Source: Pseudobdellovibrionaceae bacterium | GTDB taxonomy: Bacteria; Bdellovibrionota; Bdellovibrionia; Bdellovibrionales; UBA1609 | Direction of reading: 5' to 3' | Length of the DNA: 64,000 nt | Assembly: GCA_023898385.1 (NCBI GenBank) | Contig: CP060220.1 | Location: forward strand, 2,418,001-2,482,000 | The notes under the pieces: generated by a model | What the model saw: only the letters and a program-made list of their open reading frames with translations | Databases searched by the model: none | What the model was told of the DNA's origin: nothing | Program-made: the position numbers and the translations under genes | Shown: piece by piece, positions 27,128 through 36,060 of the stretch | Layout of the letters: every line of letters begins with the position of its first letter | Numbering within the stretch: position 1 is the first letter of the stretch

Positions 27128-29185
27128 TTGGACACTCCATTTACTCCATCAAATGAGGGCATAGAAGTCGCAGTGGATGCACCGTTGATGGAGCCCCTCA
27201 CTTACAAAAATCGAGACAACCCCCCTTGCGCTAGAGGTACGTCTGTTATTGTGCCTCTGGGCTCAAGAAAAGTGAAAGCGGTGGTCTTGGGATTTTCAAA
27301 ACCCTCGGGTGAGTACGAACTCAAGCCCATTGAAACCACCGACCCTTCGCGCCCGGCCCTTCCTGATCGGTTTATTAGATGGGCTCAGTGGCTTTCAAAA
27401 TATTATCTCCACCCGATTGGCCAGGTGATTAACTCGGCCTTTCCACCGCTTAAACGTCTAGAAAAAGAGAGGGCCTCAAAAAAATCGCCCGTGGTGCCAC
27501 AAGTAGAGACTTCATCACCACCTGATCTTACGGAGGGACAAAAATCTTGCTATCAGAATATTTCTTCCGAACAGGGTTTTAATGTGCACCTTCTCCACGG
27601 AGTCACTGGCTCAGGTAAGACTGAGGTATATTTACACTTGATTGAAGACGTACTTCAACAAGGCCAGCAGGCCTTGGTGTTGGTGCCTGAAATTTCATTG
27701 ACACCCCAATTGATTGCTCGATTCTCGGCGAGGTTTCCAGATCAGGTTGCAGTCATTCATTCGCATTTAACCAGCCGTGAAAAGACCAACCAATGGTGGG
27801 AAGTTGTTGAAGGCAATAAAAAAATATTAGTGGGGGCTCGCTCGGCCATGTTTTGCCCCCTCGACAACCTGGGGTTGATTGTCATCGATGAAGAGCACGA
27901 ACCCAGCTTTAAACAAGAAGAAAAGCTCAAATACCACGCCCGCGATGCTGCCGTGATGCTTGCTAAAATACACGACTGCCCCATTGTATTGGGGTCTGCA
28001 ACGCCAAGCCTTGAATCGTGGCACAATGCTCAACTTGGAAAATATAAACTCCACCAGATGAAAAATAGAGTTTCTGAACGAAAAATGCCCGAGATTACTG
28101 TGGTAGATATGCGACAAAAGCGTCGAGATCAGAAGCGAGAAAAAAACGAAAATACGACGATTAAAGAAAGTGACCTTCCGTTTTGGCTCAGTGAAGAGCT
28201 CTTTGAAAAAATGAAACACACCTATGAGCAAGGCGAACAAACGGCGCTTTTTCTTAATCGGCGTGGCGTAGCTCAGACCACTCAATGCTCAAGCTGTGGA
28301 TATGTTTATGAGTGCCCAAATTGTGCCATTAGCCTGACCTTGCACGGCAAGCGGGACTTGGTTTGTCACTACTGCAACTACACGGACCGTTTGGGTGACG
28401 TTTGCCCGCAATGTCATGAAGGTGATGTGACTCCCCTCGGCCTAGGCACTGAGCTTGTGGAGTCGGATATTCAAAAACTCTTTCCCGATGCCGTGGTTGC
28501 GCGGGCCGATCGAGACGAGATTCAAAATCGTGAAGATTTAGAAGATCTCATTTTGCGAATGGAAACCGGTCAAATTCAGTTTCTAATCGGCACTCAGATG
28601 ATTGCAAAAGGACTGGATTTTCCGTTTCTCCGCCTTGTCGGTATGGTGATGGCCGATGTGGGCTTTAATCTTCCTGATTTTCGTACCTCAGAAAGAAGTT
28701 TTCAGCTGCTCACACAAGTCGCAGGACGCTCCGGAAGGCACGGAGAAAAAATCGGACAAGTGGTCATACAAACCTATAATCCTGAACACGTGAGTATCAC
28801 TTTTACCCAACAAAATGATTACGAAGGTTTTGCCGAACACGAACTCCAATTGCGCCAAGAGCTGCACTACCCCCCATTTGGTCGGCTGGCCTCTTTGCGA
28901 ATTCAAGGCATGCATCACGACCGGGTAGAAAGAGCTTCTGACACTTTGCAGAGGCGAGCCATGCACCTTAAAGAAATCATGCCCGAATATGACGATGTTT
29001 CGGTGCTCGGCCCCACCCCCTCGCCAATAGCCAAGCTCAGGGGTAAATTTCGATATTTACTTCTTTTAAAAGGGCCCAATGCCCACGTAATTAACCAGTA
29101 CTGCCGGCAGCTTGTGGCCACTACAAAGTGGGCTGGAACCGGCGTCAAGATCCAAGTGGATATAGACCCACTAAATATGCTTTAA
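27128..29185 (+). CDS. priA: Primosomal replication restart helicase PriA
   Basis: 685 residues, TTG start. N-terminal 3'-DNA-binding domain, then helicase motifs: Walker A GVTGSGKTEVYLHL (~residue 158), Walker B DEEHEPSFKQEE, SATPSLESW, and motifs V/VI in GTQMIAKGLDFPFL and QVAGRSGRHG. Eight zinc-binding cysteines lie at about 387-431 (CSSCGYVYECPNC, CHYCNY, CPQCH). Reloads the replisome at stalled forks. Length is a little shorter than E. coli PriA (732). Confidence 0.96.
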   Translation: MDTPFTPSNEGIEVAVDAPLMEPLTYKNRDNPPCARGTSVIVPLGSRKVKAVVLGFSKPSGEYELKPIETTDPSRPALPDRFIRWAQWLSKYYLHPIGQVINSAFPPLKRLEKERASKKSPVVPQVETSSPPDLTEGQKSCYQNISSEQGFNVHLLHGVTGSGKTEVYLHLIEDVLQQGQQALVLVPEISLTPQLIARFSARFPDQVAVIHSHLTSREKTNQWWEVVEGNKKILVGARSAMFCPLDNLGLIVIDEEHEPSFKQEEKLKYHARDAAVMLAKIHDCPIVLGSATPSLESWHNAQLGKYKLHQMKNRVSERKMPEITVVDMRQKRRDQKREKNENTTIKESDLPFWLSEELFEKMKHTYEQGEQTALFLNRRGVAQTTQCSSCGYVYECPNCAISLTLHGKRDLVCHYCNYTDRLGDVCPQCHEGDVTPLGLGTELVESDIQKLFPDAVVARADRDEIQNREDLEDLILRMETGQIQFLIGTQMIAKGLDFPFLRLVGMVMADVGFNLPDFRTSERSFQLLTQVAGRSGRHGEKIGQVVIQTYNPEHVSITFTQQNDYEGFAEHELQLRQELHYPPFGRLASLRIQGMHHDRVERASDTLQRRAMHLKEIMPEYDDVSVLGPTPSPIAKLRGKFRYLLLLKGPNAHVINQYCRQLVATTKWAGTGVKIQVDIDPLNML

Positions 29186-29240
29186 ATTTGGATCGCCCAG
29201 TAAGGCTAAAGGCTGGATTGATGAACACGCCTAAATTGTG

Positions 29241-29258
29241 GTCTAATAAATTTTAGAC
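29241..29258 (+). terminator. Weak stem-loop after priA
   Basis: GTCTAA (29241-29246) pairs with TTAGAC (29253-29258) around a 6-nt loop, followed by TTTTA. The stem is short and AT-rich, so terminator activity would be weak at best. Confidence 0.3.
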
Positions 29259-29278
29259 TTTTACGGAATACTGTTTAT

Positions 29279-30145
29279 ATGGCTGGACCGGCTCAACAAA
29301 AGATCAAGTGTCCCCGCTGTGGCATGGCCACCAGTGATATCCTACATATTGATGCGGGCATGCGTTTGGCATTACAGACAACTTCAGAAGGACAAACTGG
29401 TGAAGTGCCTGCCGAAGTTTGTCATAATTGCTACAAAAGCCTCTCAAGCATGGTTTCTAAGGGCGTCGCCCTACGCATGGAAGAACAAGCCAAAGCAAAA
29501 AATCGGCAAATGATGTGGAAAAGTCGCGTGGGTCTGGTCAGAAGAGCTCGACAGTTGATGGAGGTAAAAGCCTTTTCAGATGCAGCAATCACCTATGAAA
29601 AATACCTTCGCGTTCTAGAGATCACCCATGAGTTACAAAAAGGCAAGCTCAACCCCGATGTTTTTGGTAAATCGGATCGCTCAAAAGAACTCACCGTTGT
29701 GACATCCGTGTATTTGGACTTACTGCGTATTTACGACACGAGCCCCGCGTACTCTTCAAGAATGGAAGACGCTGCACGAAAGCTGGCTCTATTTGCTCCC
29801 TATAGCCCCATTTATCCAGATGTGGTCAGAAAAGCCGAAATCTTTTCTCGCTCGGCAAAGCATCCAGATATTGTTAAGTTATTTTTAAAACAAAGTCGAA
29901 AAAACCGGCCACGATGTTTTGTGGCGACGGCCGTCTTTGGCTATCCCCATGCTCCAGAGGTGATTTATTTGAGACAATTTAGGGATCGGGTTTTAAAACA
30001 ACATCCATGGGGCCGACGCTTTACTTTTTATTATTATCGATTTTCGCCATCAGTGGCGCAAAAATTAGCCCACAGACCCGGTTTGCGCCGAATGGCTCGG
30101 CGCGGGCTGCAATTTCTGGTTTTTCTGCTTAAAAAATTGTCTTGA
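29279..30145 (+). CDS. Zinc-ribbon protein with C-terminal CFI-box domain
   Basis: 288 residues in three parts. The N-terminus has CPRCGM and, 40 residues on, CHNCY, a likely zinc ribbon. A helical middle (about 70-210) has TPR-like helices (AAITYEKYLRVLE). The C-terminus begins RCFVATAVFGYPHAPEV and continues LRQFRDRVLKQHPWGRRF to a final hydrophobic helix; this matches the CFI-box C-terminal domain (CFIATAAYG motif) found in many otherwise unrelated proteins. Function unknown. The next gene starts 32 bp downstream. Confidence 0.7.
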   Translation: MAGPAQQKIKCPRCGMATSDILHIDAGMRLALQTTSEGQTGEVPAEVCHNCYKSLSSMVSKGVALRMEEQAKAKNRQMMWKSRVGLVRRARQLMEVKAFSDAAITYEKYLRVLEITHELQKGKLNPDVFGKSDRSKELTVVTSVYLDLLRIYDTSPAYSSRMEDAARKLALFAPYSPIYPDVVRKAEIFSRSAKHPDIVKLFLKQSRKNRPRCFVATAVFGYPHAPEVIYLRQFRDRVLKQHPWGRRFTFYYYRFSPSVAQKLAHRPGLRRMARRGLQFLVFLLKKLS

Positions 30146-30177
30146 TAATTTTGTCTATTTTGAGCGATCGTAGGGCC

Positions 30178-31296
30178 ATGGCAAAAAATAAAACTTATGA
30201 CTATGTAATTGTTGGATCAGGATTTTGCGGCATTTTGTTGGCCTCATCATTAAACCGCGCTGGCTTTGAAGTATTAGTATTAGAAAGTGGCAACATCTAC
30301 ACCGGCGCCACTAGCGGTTCTGAAGAATTAAAGGCGGAATTGGATTTTCTAAGTGCATCGCCTGAAAATTTTGAATTGGTGCAATGGTTGAGCGAACAAT
30401 TCAACGTCGGTCAGGCTCCTCGGACCGTCGAACTTTCACCGGTGACGTTTGATGGTGGCCAATTTAAGGCCTTCCTCGGCTTTGGCGGTCGGAAATTTCA
30501 GACCTCTGATGAAATCAGTTATTTTAACAACAGTCAGTGCCTTGTCACTTCTGACTCCCCTCAGTCTTGGTGGGAGACCATTAATGCGGCCTACGCCGGT
30601 GATCGAATGAGTCCTGCTGAGGTCACTGCGATAACTGCGAAAGGTAAATCTATTGAAAATCTCGTTGTAAACGGTGCCACAACCGTGTCTGCCAAAAATT
30701 TTGTGTTCACACAGTCACCAAAAGATTTATCTGAACTCATTCCAATGGATCATAATTTTAAAGGCCGGCAAAAATTAGCCAAAGCTCGAGCGTGGACAGC
30801 AATCACCCTGGAGTATGTTCACAGCATTCCCCAATCAGAGAATCGGGCCTTTCATTTTCTAATGGGCACCAAAGACGATGCCGAACCCATTGTGGGTCGC
30901 TTTTTTGATCCCACATCCGATGGCCTACAGAAGTCCCAGTGGATGACTCTTTGCGCTTCAGATCTAACTGAAGACGACGAATATGTCGGTGGCGTCATTC
31001 GGCACATGAAACGGCAAATCAAACGGGCCTATGGCGAAGCCTTGGACCACCTCAACTGGGAAAAAATTACGGTCCACCCGCACAGCCACGGCCATTTGGA
31101 TGTGAACTTCAAAAATCCCGGCCAGTTGGCTGATTTTGAGAACCTCTACGCCATCAGTCACTTGGTGGACACGCAACCCGGACTCAGTGGCCGACTAAAT
31201 AGCGCCATTTCGTTTCTAAAGGCCATCGGGGCCCAGTCCGAAGTGGCCGCTCCGGCTCAGGATGTGCCACTTGCACACCCTGAGGCTTCGTGTTAA
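30178..31296 (+). CDS. FAD-dependent NAD(P)-binding protein
   Basis: 372 residues with an N-terminal Rossmann FAD motif YVIVGSGFCGILLASSLNRAGFEVLVLE, i.e. GxGxxG plus the terminal acidic residue. The rest resembles amine-oxidase or protoporphyrinogen-oxidase-like flavoproteins only loosely. A C-terminal region LYAISHLVDTQPGLSGRLNSA could be the second FAD-contact motif. Substrate unknown. The ATG at 30178 gives the canonical N-terminus; a longer frame from 30142 overlaps the upstream gene. Confidence 0.65.
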   Translation: MAKNKTYDYVIVGSGFCGILLASSLNRAGFEVLVLESGNIYTGATSGSEELKAELDFLSASPENFELVQWLSEQFNVGQAPRTVELSPVTFDGGQFKAFLGFGGRKFQTSDEISYFNNSQCLVTSDSPQSWWETINAAYAGDRMSPAEVTAITAKGKSIENLVVNGATTVSAKNFVFTQSPKDLSELIPMDHNFKGRQKLAKARAWTAITLEYVHSIPQSENRAFHFLMGTKDDAEPIVGRFFDPTSDGLQKSQWMTLCASDLTEDDEYVGGVIRHMKRQIKRAYGEALDHLNWEKITVHPHSHGHLDVNFKNPGQLADFENLYAISHLVDTQPGLSGRLNSAISFLKAIGAQSEVAAPAQDVPLAHPEASC

Positions 31297-31391
31297 GGGT
31301 ACGCCCATTAATTACACACCCTCCACACTCTCCTGGTGCCCAATAAGGGTCTATTGATGTGGTTGGGGCGGTCTAACCAGAGAGGTACAAT

Positions 31392-32333
31392 ATGGCGACC
31401 ATTACCATGAAAGACATGCTCGATGCGGGCGTGCACTTTGGACATCAAACACAACGCTGGAATCCCAAAATGAAGCCCTATGTTTATACGGCTCGCGGGG
31501 GCATTCACATCATCGATCTACAAAAGTCAGTAGGCCGTGCTCAGCAAGCCGCCGACTTTGTAAAAACCATTGCCGCGCGCGGCGGTCGAATGATCTTTGT
31601 TGGAACCAAAAAACAAGCCACTGATCCTATCCAAGAAGCCGCCAGCAAGTGTGGTCAGTATTACGTCACCAAGAGATGGCTTGGCGGAATGCTCACTAAC
31701 TTTCAAACCATCCAATCAAGCGTTTCTCGATTAAAAAAGATTGATCAAATGCGTGAAAAAGGTGAGTTGGAATTTTTCTCTAAGAAAGAACGCGCTCGTA
31801 TCGAAAAAGACTACGAACGTCTTAGCTCTTACCTTGATGGCATTCGTGACATGAAAGATAACCCGGCTTGTCTTTTTGTTGTTGATATCAATAAAGAACA
31901 CATTGCCGTAGCTGAAGCTCGCCGTTTGGGTATTCCCGTTGTGGCTATCGCTGACACCAACGTCGATCCAGAAACCGTAGATTACCCTATTCCTGGTAAT
32001 GACGATGCTATTCGCTCTATTAAGCTTTTTGCTAACTTAATGGCTGAATCCTACCTTGAGGGTGCCGACCAGTATAGAGAGCTCCAAAAAGCCGAATCTG
32101 ACCGACGAGCCCAAGAACAAGCCGCCTCAGAAAAAGCCAAATCCGCTGAAGAGAAAGTCACTGCGAAGGCGTCTGCAGATGGTGGACCTGCCGTTGTGAA
32201 AGTTTCTAAGGGCCGTAAACTAGTTGCCGCCGGTACTGCTGAAGAAGTGGAAATCGCAATGGAACTAGAGTCTAAAACTGACGATGCTGACGCCACTCCG
32301 GAAGACACTACTGAAGAGTCTACTGAAGCCTAA
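31392..32333 (+). CDS. rpsB: 30S ribosomal protein S2
   Basis: 313 residues. MKDMLDAGVHFGHQTQRWNPKM and RWLGGMLTNFQTI are diagnostic of S2. The core ends near residue 230; about 75 extra residues follow, rich in Ala, Glu, Lys and Ser (AEEKVTAKASADGG, AEEVEIAMELESK), longer than the E. coli protein of 241. GAGAGG is well spaced before the ATG. First gene of the conserved rpsB-tsf-pyrH-frr block. The 95-bp leader contains GGTT(N10)AACC pairing that might be a small regulatory hairpin. Confidence 0.97.
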   Translation: MATITMKDMLDAGVHFGHQTQRWNPKMKPYVYTARGGIHIIDLQKSVGRAQQAADFVKTIAARGGRMIFVGTKKQATDPIQEAASKCGQYYVTKRWLGGMLTNFQTIQSSVSRLKKIDQMREKGELEFFSKKERARIEKDYERLSSYLDGIRDMKDNPACLFVVDINKEHIAVAEARRLGIPVVAIADTNVDPETVDYPIPGNDDAIRSIKLFANLMAESYLEGADQYRELQKAESDRRAQEQAASEKAKSAEEKVTAKASADGGPAVVKVSKGRKLVAAGTAEEVEIAMELESKTDDADATPEDTTEESTEA

Positions 32334-32374
32334 GGTTTAGTTTTTTTCTGACTGTTAAAATATTCAATGAATTT

Positions 32375-32394
32375 GCGGCCCTCAATTGGGCCGC
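32375..32394 (+). terminator. Stem-loop in the rpsB-tsf spacer (attenuator or processing site)
   Basis: GCGGCCC (32375-32381) and GGGCCGC (32388-32394) form a perfect 7-bp GC stem with a TCAATT loop. No T-run follows, so full termination is unlikely. In E. coli a partial terminator lies in the same spacer; a similar attenuation role here is inference from position. Confidence 0.5.
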
Positions 32395-32430
32395 TGAAAT
32401 TGGCTGACGAATCAATGAAAGGGCAAGACA

Positions 32431-33081
32431 ATGACTATCAGCGCCTCAATGGTTAAAGAACTTCGCGAAAAAACAAGTGCCGGAATGCTCGACTGCAAAA
32501 AAGCACTGGAAGAGAGTAACGGTGACTTCGACAAAGCTGTGGAATGGTTAAGAACTAAAGGGATCACCAAGGCGGGCAAAAAATCTGGCCGTATAACTGC
32601 CGAAGGTCTTGTGCACGCTTATATCCACGGAGAGGGACGAATTGGGGTTCTTTTAGAAGTTAACTCCGAAACCGACTTTGTGGCCCGTAACGAAGAATTT
32701 CAAAGCTTCACTAAAGACATCGCCCTACACATTGCGGCCATGGCTCCTCAATATGTTCACATTGAAGAAATTCCGGAATCTGCTCGAGAAAATGAAGCCC
32801 GCATCCTTAAGGCCCGCGCCTTAGAAGAAGGAAAAAAGGCTGAGTTTTTGGACAAGATTATAGCTGGCCAACTTCAAAAGTGGGCTGCGGAGATCTGCTT
32901 ACTCGATCAAAAATTCATTAAAAACCCAGACAAAACCGTGGGTGAATTCTTAAAAGAAACCATCGCTAAAATTGGCGAGAACATCGTCATCCGCCGCTTT
33001 GTTCGCTACGAATTGGGTGAAGGTCTTGAGAAGAAACAAGAGGATTTCGCAGCAGAAGTCGCTAAGCAGATTCAAGGATAA
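32431..33081 (+). CDS. tsf: Elongation factor Ts
   Basis: Nucleotide exchange factor for EF-Tu. 216 residues: N-terminal UBA-like domain (VKELREKTSAGMLDCKKALEE), the core motif EVNSETDFVARNEEF (TDFVA contacts EF-Tu), and a C-terminal helix. It is shorter than the 283-residue E. coli protein and closer to the short forms known from Thermus and cyanobacteria, so it appears to have a reduced core. Follows rpsB by 97 bp. Confidence 0.96.
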   Translation: MTISASMVKELREKTSAGMLDCKKALEESNGDFDKAVEWLRTKGITKAGKKSGRITAEGLVHAYIHGEGRIGVLLEVNSETDFVARNEEFQSFTKDIALHIAAMAPQYVHIEEIPESARENEARILKARALEEGKKAEFLDKIIAGQLQKWAAEICLLDQKFIKNPDKTVGEFLKETIAKIGENIVIRRFVRYELGEGLEKKQEDFAAEVAKQIQG

Positions 33082-33086
33082 TTAAG

Positions 33087-33806
33087 TTGGCAAAGAAAAA
33101 GCCCATATACGAACGAGTATTGCTCAAGTTAAGTGGAGAAGCCCTTGCCGGAAAAAGTGGCTCGGGCATTGACACTGAGGTTTTAGACAACATCGCCATT
33201 GACGTAAAAGAAGCTTACGACATGGGAGTTCAACTGGGTATCGTCATAGGTGGTGGCAATATTTTTCGAGGCGTCGCGGCTTCCGCCAAGGGCATGGATC
33301 GCGCCAGCTCTGACTATATGGGAATGCTTGCCACATGTATCAATGCACTTGCTGTACAAGATATCTTCGAAAAACACGGGCTTGATACTCGTGTTCAGTC
33401 GGCCATTGAAATGGCTGAGATCTCGGAGCCCTATATTCGAAGAAAAGCCATTCGCCATCTTGAAAAGGGTCGCGTGGTGATCTTTGCTGCCGGCACAGGC
33501 AATCCTTACTTCACAACTGATACCGCTGCGGCCCTTCGAGCCATGGAGATCAATGCCGACATTATTATGAAGGCCACAAAGGTCGATGGGATTTATGACA
33601 AGGATCCTGCGAAATACGAAGATGCCGTATTCTTTGAACAGCTTTCGTATATCGACGTGCTCAACAGAGGCCTTCAAGTTATGGATTCAACAGCGATTAG
33701 CCTTTGCATGGACAACAAGCTACCTATTTTAACATTTAACTTGAACGTACGTGGCAATATCGCGCGCGTGATTCAAGGTGAACCCATAGGCACTAAGGTC
33801 AATTAG
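33087..33806 (+). CDS. pyrH: Uridylate kinase
   Basis: Phosphorylates UMP to UDP. 239 residues, TTG start 5 bp after tsf with AAGGA upstream. Motifs of the amino-acid-kinase fold are plain: RVLLKLSGEALAG, VIGGGNIFRG, DYMGMLATCINALAV, IFAAGTGNPYFTTDTAAALRA and KATKVDGIYDKDP. Hexameric and allosteric in the family. Part of the rpsB-tsf-pyrH-frr transcript. Confidence 0.97.
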   Translation: MAKKKPIYERVLLKLSGEALAGKSGSGIDTEVLDNIAIDVKEAYDMGVQLGIVIGGGNIFRGVAASAKGMDRASSDYMGMLATCINALAVQDIFEKHGLDTRVQSAIEMAEISEPYIRRKAIRHLEKGRVVIFAAGTGNPYFTTDTAAALRAMEINADIIMKATKVDGIYDKDPAKYEDAVFFEQLSYIDVLNRGLQVMDSTAISLCMDNKLPILTFNLNVRGNIARVIQGEPIGTKVN

Positions 33807-33823
33807 TCCGGAGAGGGAGTGGT

Positions 33824-34381
33824 ATGATTGACGCTATTAAAACATCGACGAAAGACAGAATGGAAAAAGCCATGGCGGCGTTGTCTGGCGAGCTAAAAAA
33901 AGTTCGAACCGGGCGGGCTCAGGTTTCTATGCTTGATAGCATACGAGTTGATTATTACGGAAACCCCACGCCATTAAACCAAGTGGCGTCCATCTCTTGC
34001 CCTGATGCTAAGTCATTTTTGATCGCCCCATGGGAAACAAATCTTTTAAAAGATATTGAAGGGTCCATCATCCGCAGTGATGTGGGCATGACTCCTCAAA
34101 ATGATGGCAAAGTGATTCGACTGAAGCTTCCAGACCTTACGGAAGAGCGACGTAAAGATCTTGTAAAGACCATTAAAAAGATCGTTGAGGACGCCCGAGT
34201 GGCCGTCCGAATGGCTCGCCGAGATGCCAACGAGGCTATTAAAAAAGCCCAAAAAGATAAAGAGATCAGCGAAGACGACCAGAAAAAGGGTACTGATGAG
34301 ATTCAGAAGCTCACTGATGATTACATTAAACAGGTCGATCAAATTGGCGTTGATAAAGAAAAAGATCTAATGACCCTTTAG
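33824..34381 (+). CDS. frr: Ribosome recycling factor
   Basis: 185 residues, normal length. Splits post-termination ribosomes with EF-G. MEKAMAALSGELKKVRTGRA and the DYYGNPTPLNQVASIS loop identify it, as does the helix RRKDLVKTIKKIVEDARVAVRMARRDAN. A GGAGAGGGAG tract precedes the ATG. Next gene uppS begins 23 bp later. Confidence 0.97.
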   Translation: MIDAIKTSTKDRMEKAMAALSGELKKVRTGRAQVSMLDSIRVDYYGNPTPLNQVASISCPDAKSFLIAPWETNLLKDIEGSIIRSDVGMTPQNDGKVIRLKLPDLTEERRKDLVKTIKKIVEDARVAVRMARRDANEAIKKAQKDKEISEDDQKKGTDEIQKLTDDYIKQVDQIGVDKEKDLMTL

Positions 34382-34404
34382 TTCGTATCACTGAGGACTT
34401 TGCC

Positions 34405-35172
34405 TTGCTTGAACCAAAGCACATTGCAATTATTATGGATGGCAACGGCCGATGGGCTGGTCGGCGTCACCATAATCGTGTGTTTGGTCACATTCGCGGT
34501 GCACGTGTAGCTAAAAAAATCATCGAGCATGCGGCAAAAATTGGGGTGCCCCATCTCACCCTATTTACGTTCAGCACCGAAAATTGGTCTCGCCCAGATG
34601 ATGAAGTGAATTTTCTTATGCGGCTGCTGGTGCGCCAGCTGAACCGGGAAATCGACGCTCTTGCAAAGGACAACATTCGTTTTCGTTGTATCGGGCAAAT
34701 TGCTTGCCTCCCCACTTTTGTGCAAGAAACTATTGCCCGAGTTCAAGAGGCGACTAAAAACAATACGGGCATGAATTTGGTTTTTGCTGTTAGCTACGGC
34801 GGACGTCAGGAAATCAGAAAAGCTGTGGAAAAACTGGCCGCGCTTTCGGCTTCAGGCTCCCTTCGACCTGAGGACATTACTGAAGACCTCATATCTCAAA
34901 CGCTAGAATCTTCATTCTTGCCCGACCCTGATTTGATTATTCGAACAAGCGGAGAAAGTCGCATATCCAATTTCTTTTTGTGGCAGGCTGCTTATAGCGA
35001 AATCTATCTCTGCGATAAACTTTGGCCGGATTTCAACAGTACAGACCTTGATTCGGCTATAGAATACTACTGCCACCGTGAACGACGATTTGGACGCACC
35101 TCGCAACAAATCACAGAAAATGATTCTCAATCTTCCGAAGAAGGCAGAGAATTGTCTCCATGTCTGGTTTGA
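34405..35172 (+). CDS. uppS: Isoprenyl (undecaprenyl) diphosphate synthase
   Basis: cis-Prenyltransferase making the undecaprenyl carrier lipid for peptidoglycan and O-antigen. 255 residues with IAIIMDGNGRWAGRR (catalytic Asp), HIRGARVAKKI, LTLFTFSTENWSRP and PDLIIRTSGESRISNFFLWQAAYSE. TTG start with GAGG 9 nt upstream. The 3' end overlaps cdsA by 13 bp, so the two are coupled. Confidence 0.96.
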   Translation: MLEPKHIAIIMDGNGRWAGRRHHNRVFGHIRGARVAKKIIEHAAKIGVPHLTLFTFSTENWSRPDDEVNFLMRLLVRQLNREIDALAKDNIRFRCIGQIACLPTFVQETIARVQEATKNNTGMNLVFAVSYGGRQEIRKAVEKLAALSASGSLRPEDITEDLISQTLESSFLPDPDLIIRTSGESRISNFFLWQAAYSEIYLCDKLWPDFNSTDLDSAIEYYCHRERRFGRTSQQITENDSQSSEEGRELSPCLV

Positions 35173-35993
35173 AAACACGAATAATCTCTGCGTTTGCCGC
35201 CCTCATACTCATTCTTGCTAGTTACTTTTATGCCGGTCGATTGGGCCTTACTGTACTTGCTGGGATGATTGTCCTTGTTGGCATATATGAGTATTCGCAG
35301 ATTGCCCTTGCCCCTTTAAAACTGCCACGCGGCTACAATGTATGGTTTGTGCTTTTATGTGCATCGGCTACGGCCAGCGTTGTGGTTGCAAAACACAGTT
35401 CTTTTTTAATCTTGGGCTTTGCAGCCAGCCTTTATTTGAGCGGTGCCATGTGGATAGACCGAAAGGGTGTGGAAAACATATCGGTGTGGCGGTTTTTAAC
35501 CATCGGCTTGTTCGGACTGGTTTATTTCGGCACTTTCGCCGCTGCGGCTGTTAAAATACTCGCCACTCCTCAGGGAGAACGCTGGTTTGCCCTCTTGCTC
35601 GGAATCGTTTTTGCGGGAGACATTGCCGCCTATTTTGGTGGCAAAGCTTTCGGGAAGACCAAACTCATGCCAGAAGTGTCTCCGGGTAAAACCCTGGCCG
35701 GGTCCGTTTCAGGTGTAGCAGGATCTATTGTGGCCAGCGTATTGTTGGCCCAGATGGTGTTGCCCCATCTGGCGATTTGGTTTCTTGTGGTAATGGCGGC
35801 TGTGGCTGCATTTTTTGGGCAAAGCGGCGACTTGTTGATCTCGTTGATTAAACGTATCGCCAATGTGAAAGATTCAGGGAAAATTATGCCTGGCCACGGC
35901 GGCGTGCTGGACCGCTTGGATGGAGTCATTTTGGCCGCCCCTACAATCTATGCGGCCATGGTCTATTCTGACCTCCTTTTAAATATGATATAG
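35160..35993 (+). CDS. cdsA: Phosphatidate cytidylyltransferase
   Basis: Makes CDP-diacylglycerol for phospholipid synthesis. 277 residues with about eight membrane segments and the CdsA signature near the C-terminus (LLISLIKRIANVKDSGKIMP, GHGGVLDRLDG), plus SPGKTLAGSVSG. It overlaps uppS. In many genomes dxr lies next to cdsA; here rseP follows after 67 bp and dxr is absent. Confidence 0.95.
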   Translation: MSGLKTRIISAFAALILILASYFYAGRLGLTVLAGMIVLVGIYEYSQIALAPLKLPRGYNVWFVLLCASATASVVVAKHSSFLILGFAASLYLSGAMWIDRKGVENISVWRFLTIGLFGLVYFGTFAAAAVKILATPQGERWFALLLGIVFAGDIAAYFGGKAFGKTKLMPEVSPGKTLAGSVSGVAGSIVASVLLAQMVLPHLAIWFLVVMAAVAAFFGQSGDLLISLIKRIANVKDSGKIMPGHGGVLDRLDGVILAAPTIYAAMVYSDLLLNMI

Positions 35994-36060
35994 GACGTCT
36001 AACATAGCAAATGCGGATTAAAACCTGGTCCCTTAAGCGCGTTTTTGGTAACATTTTTTT

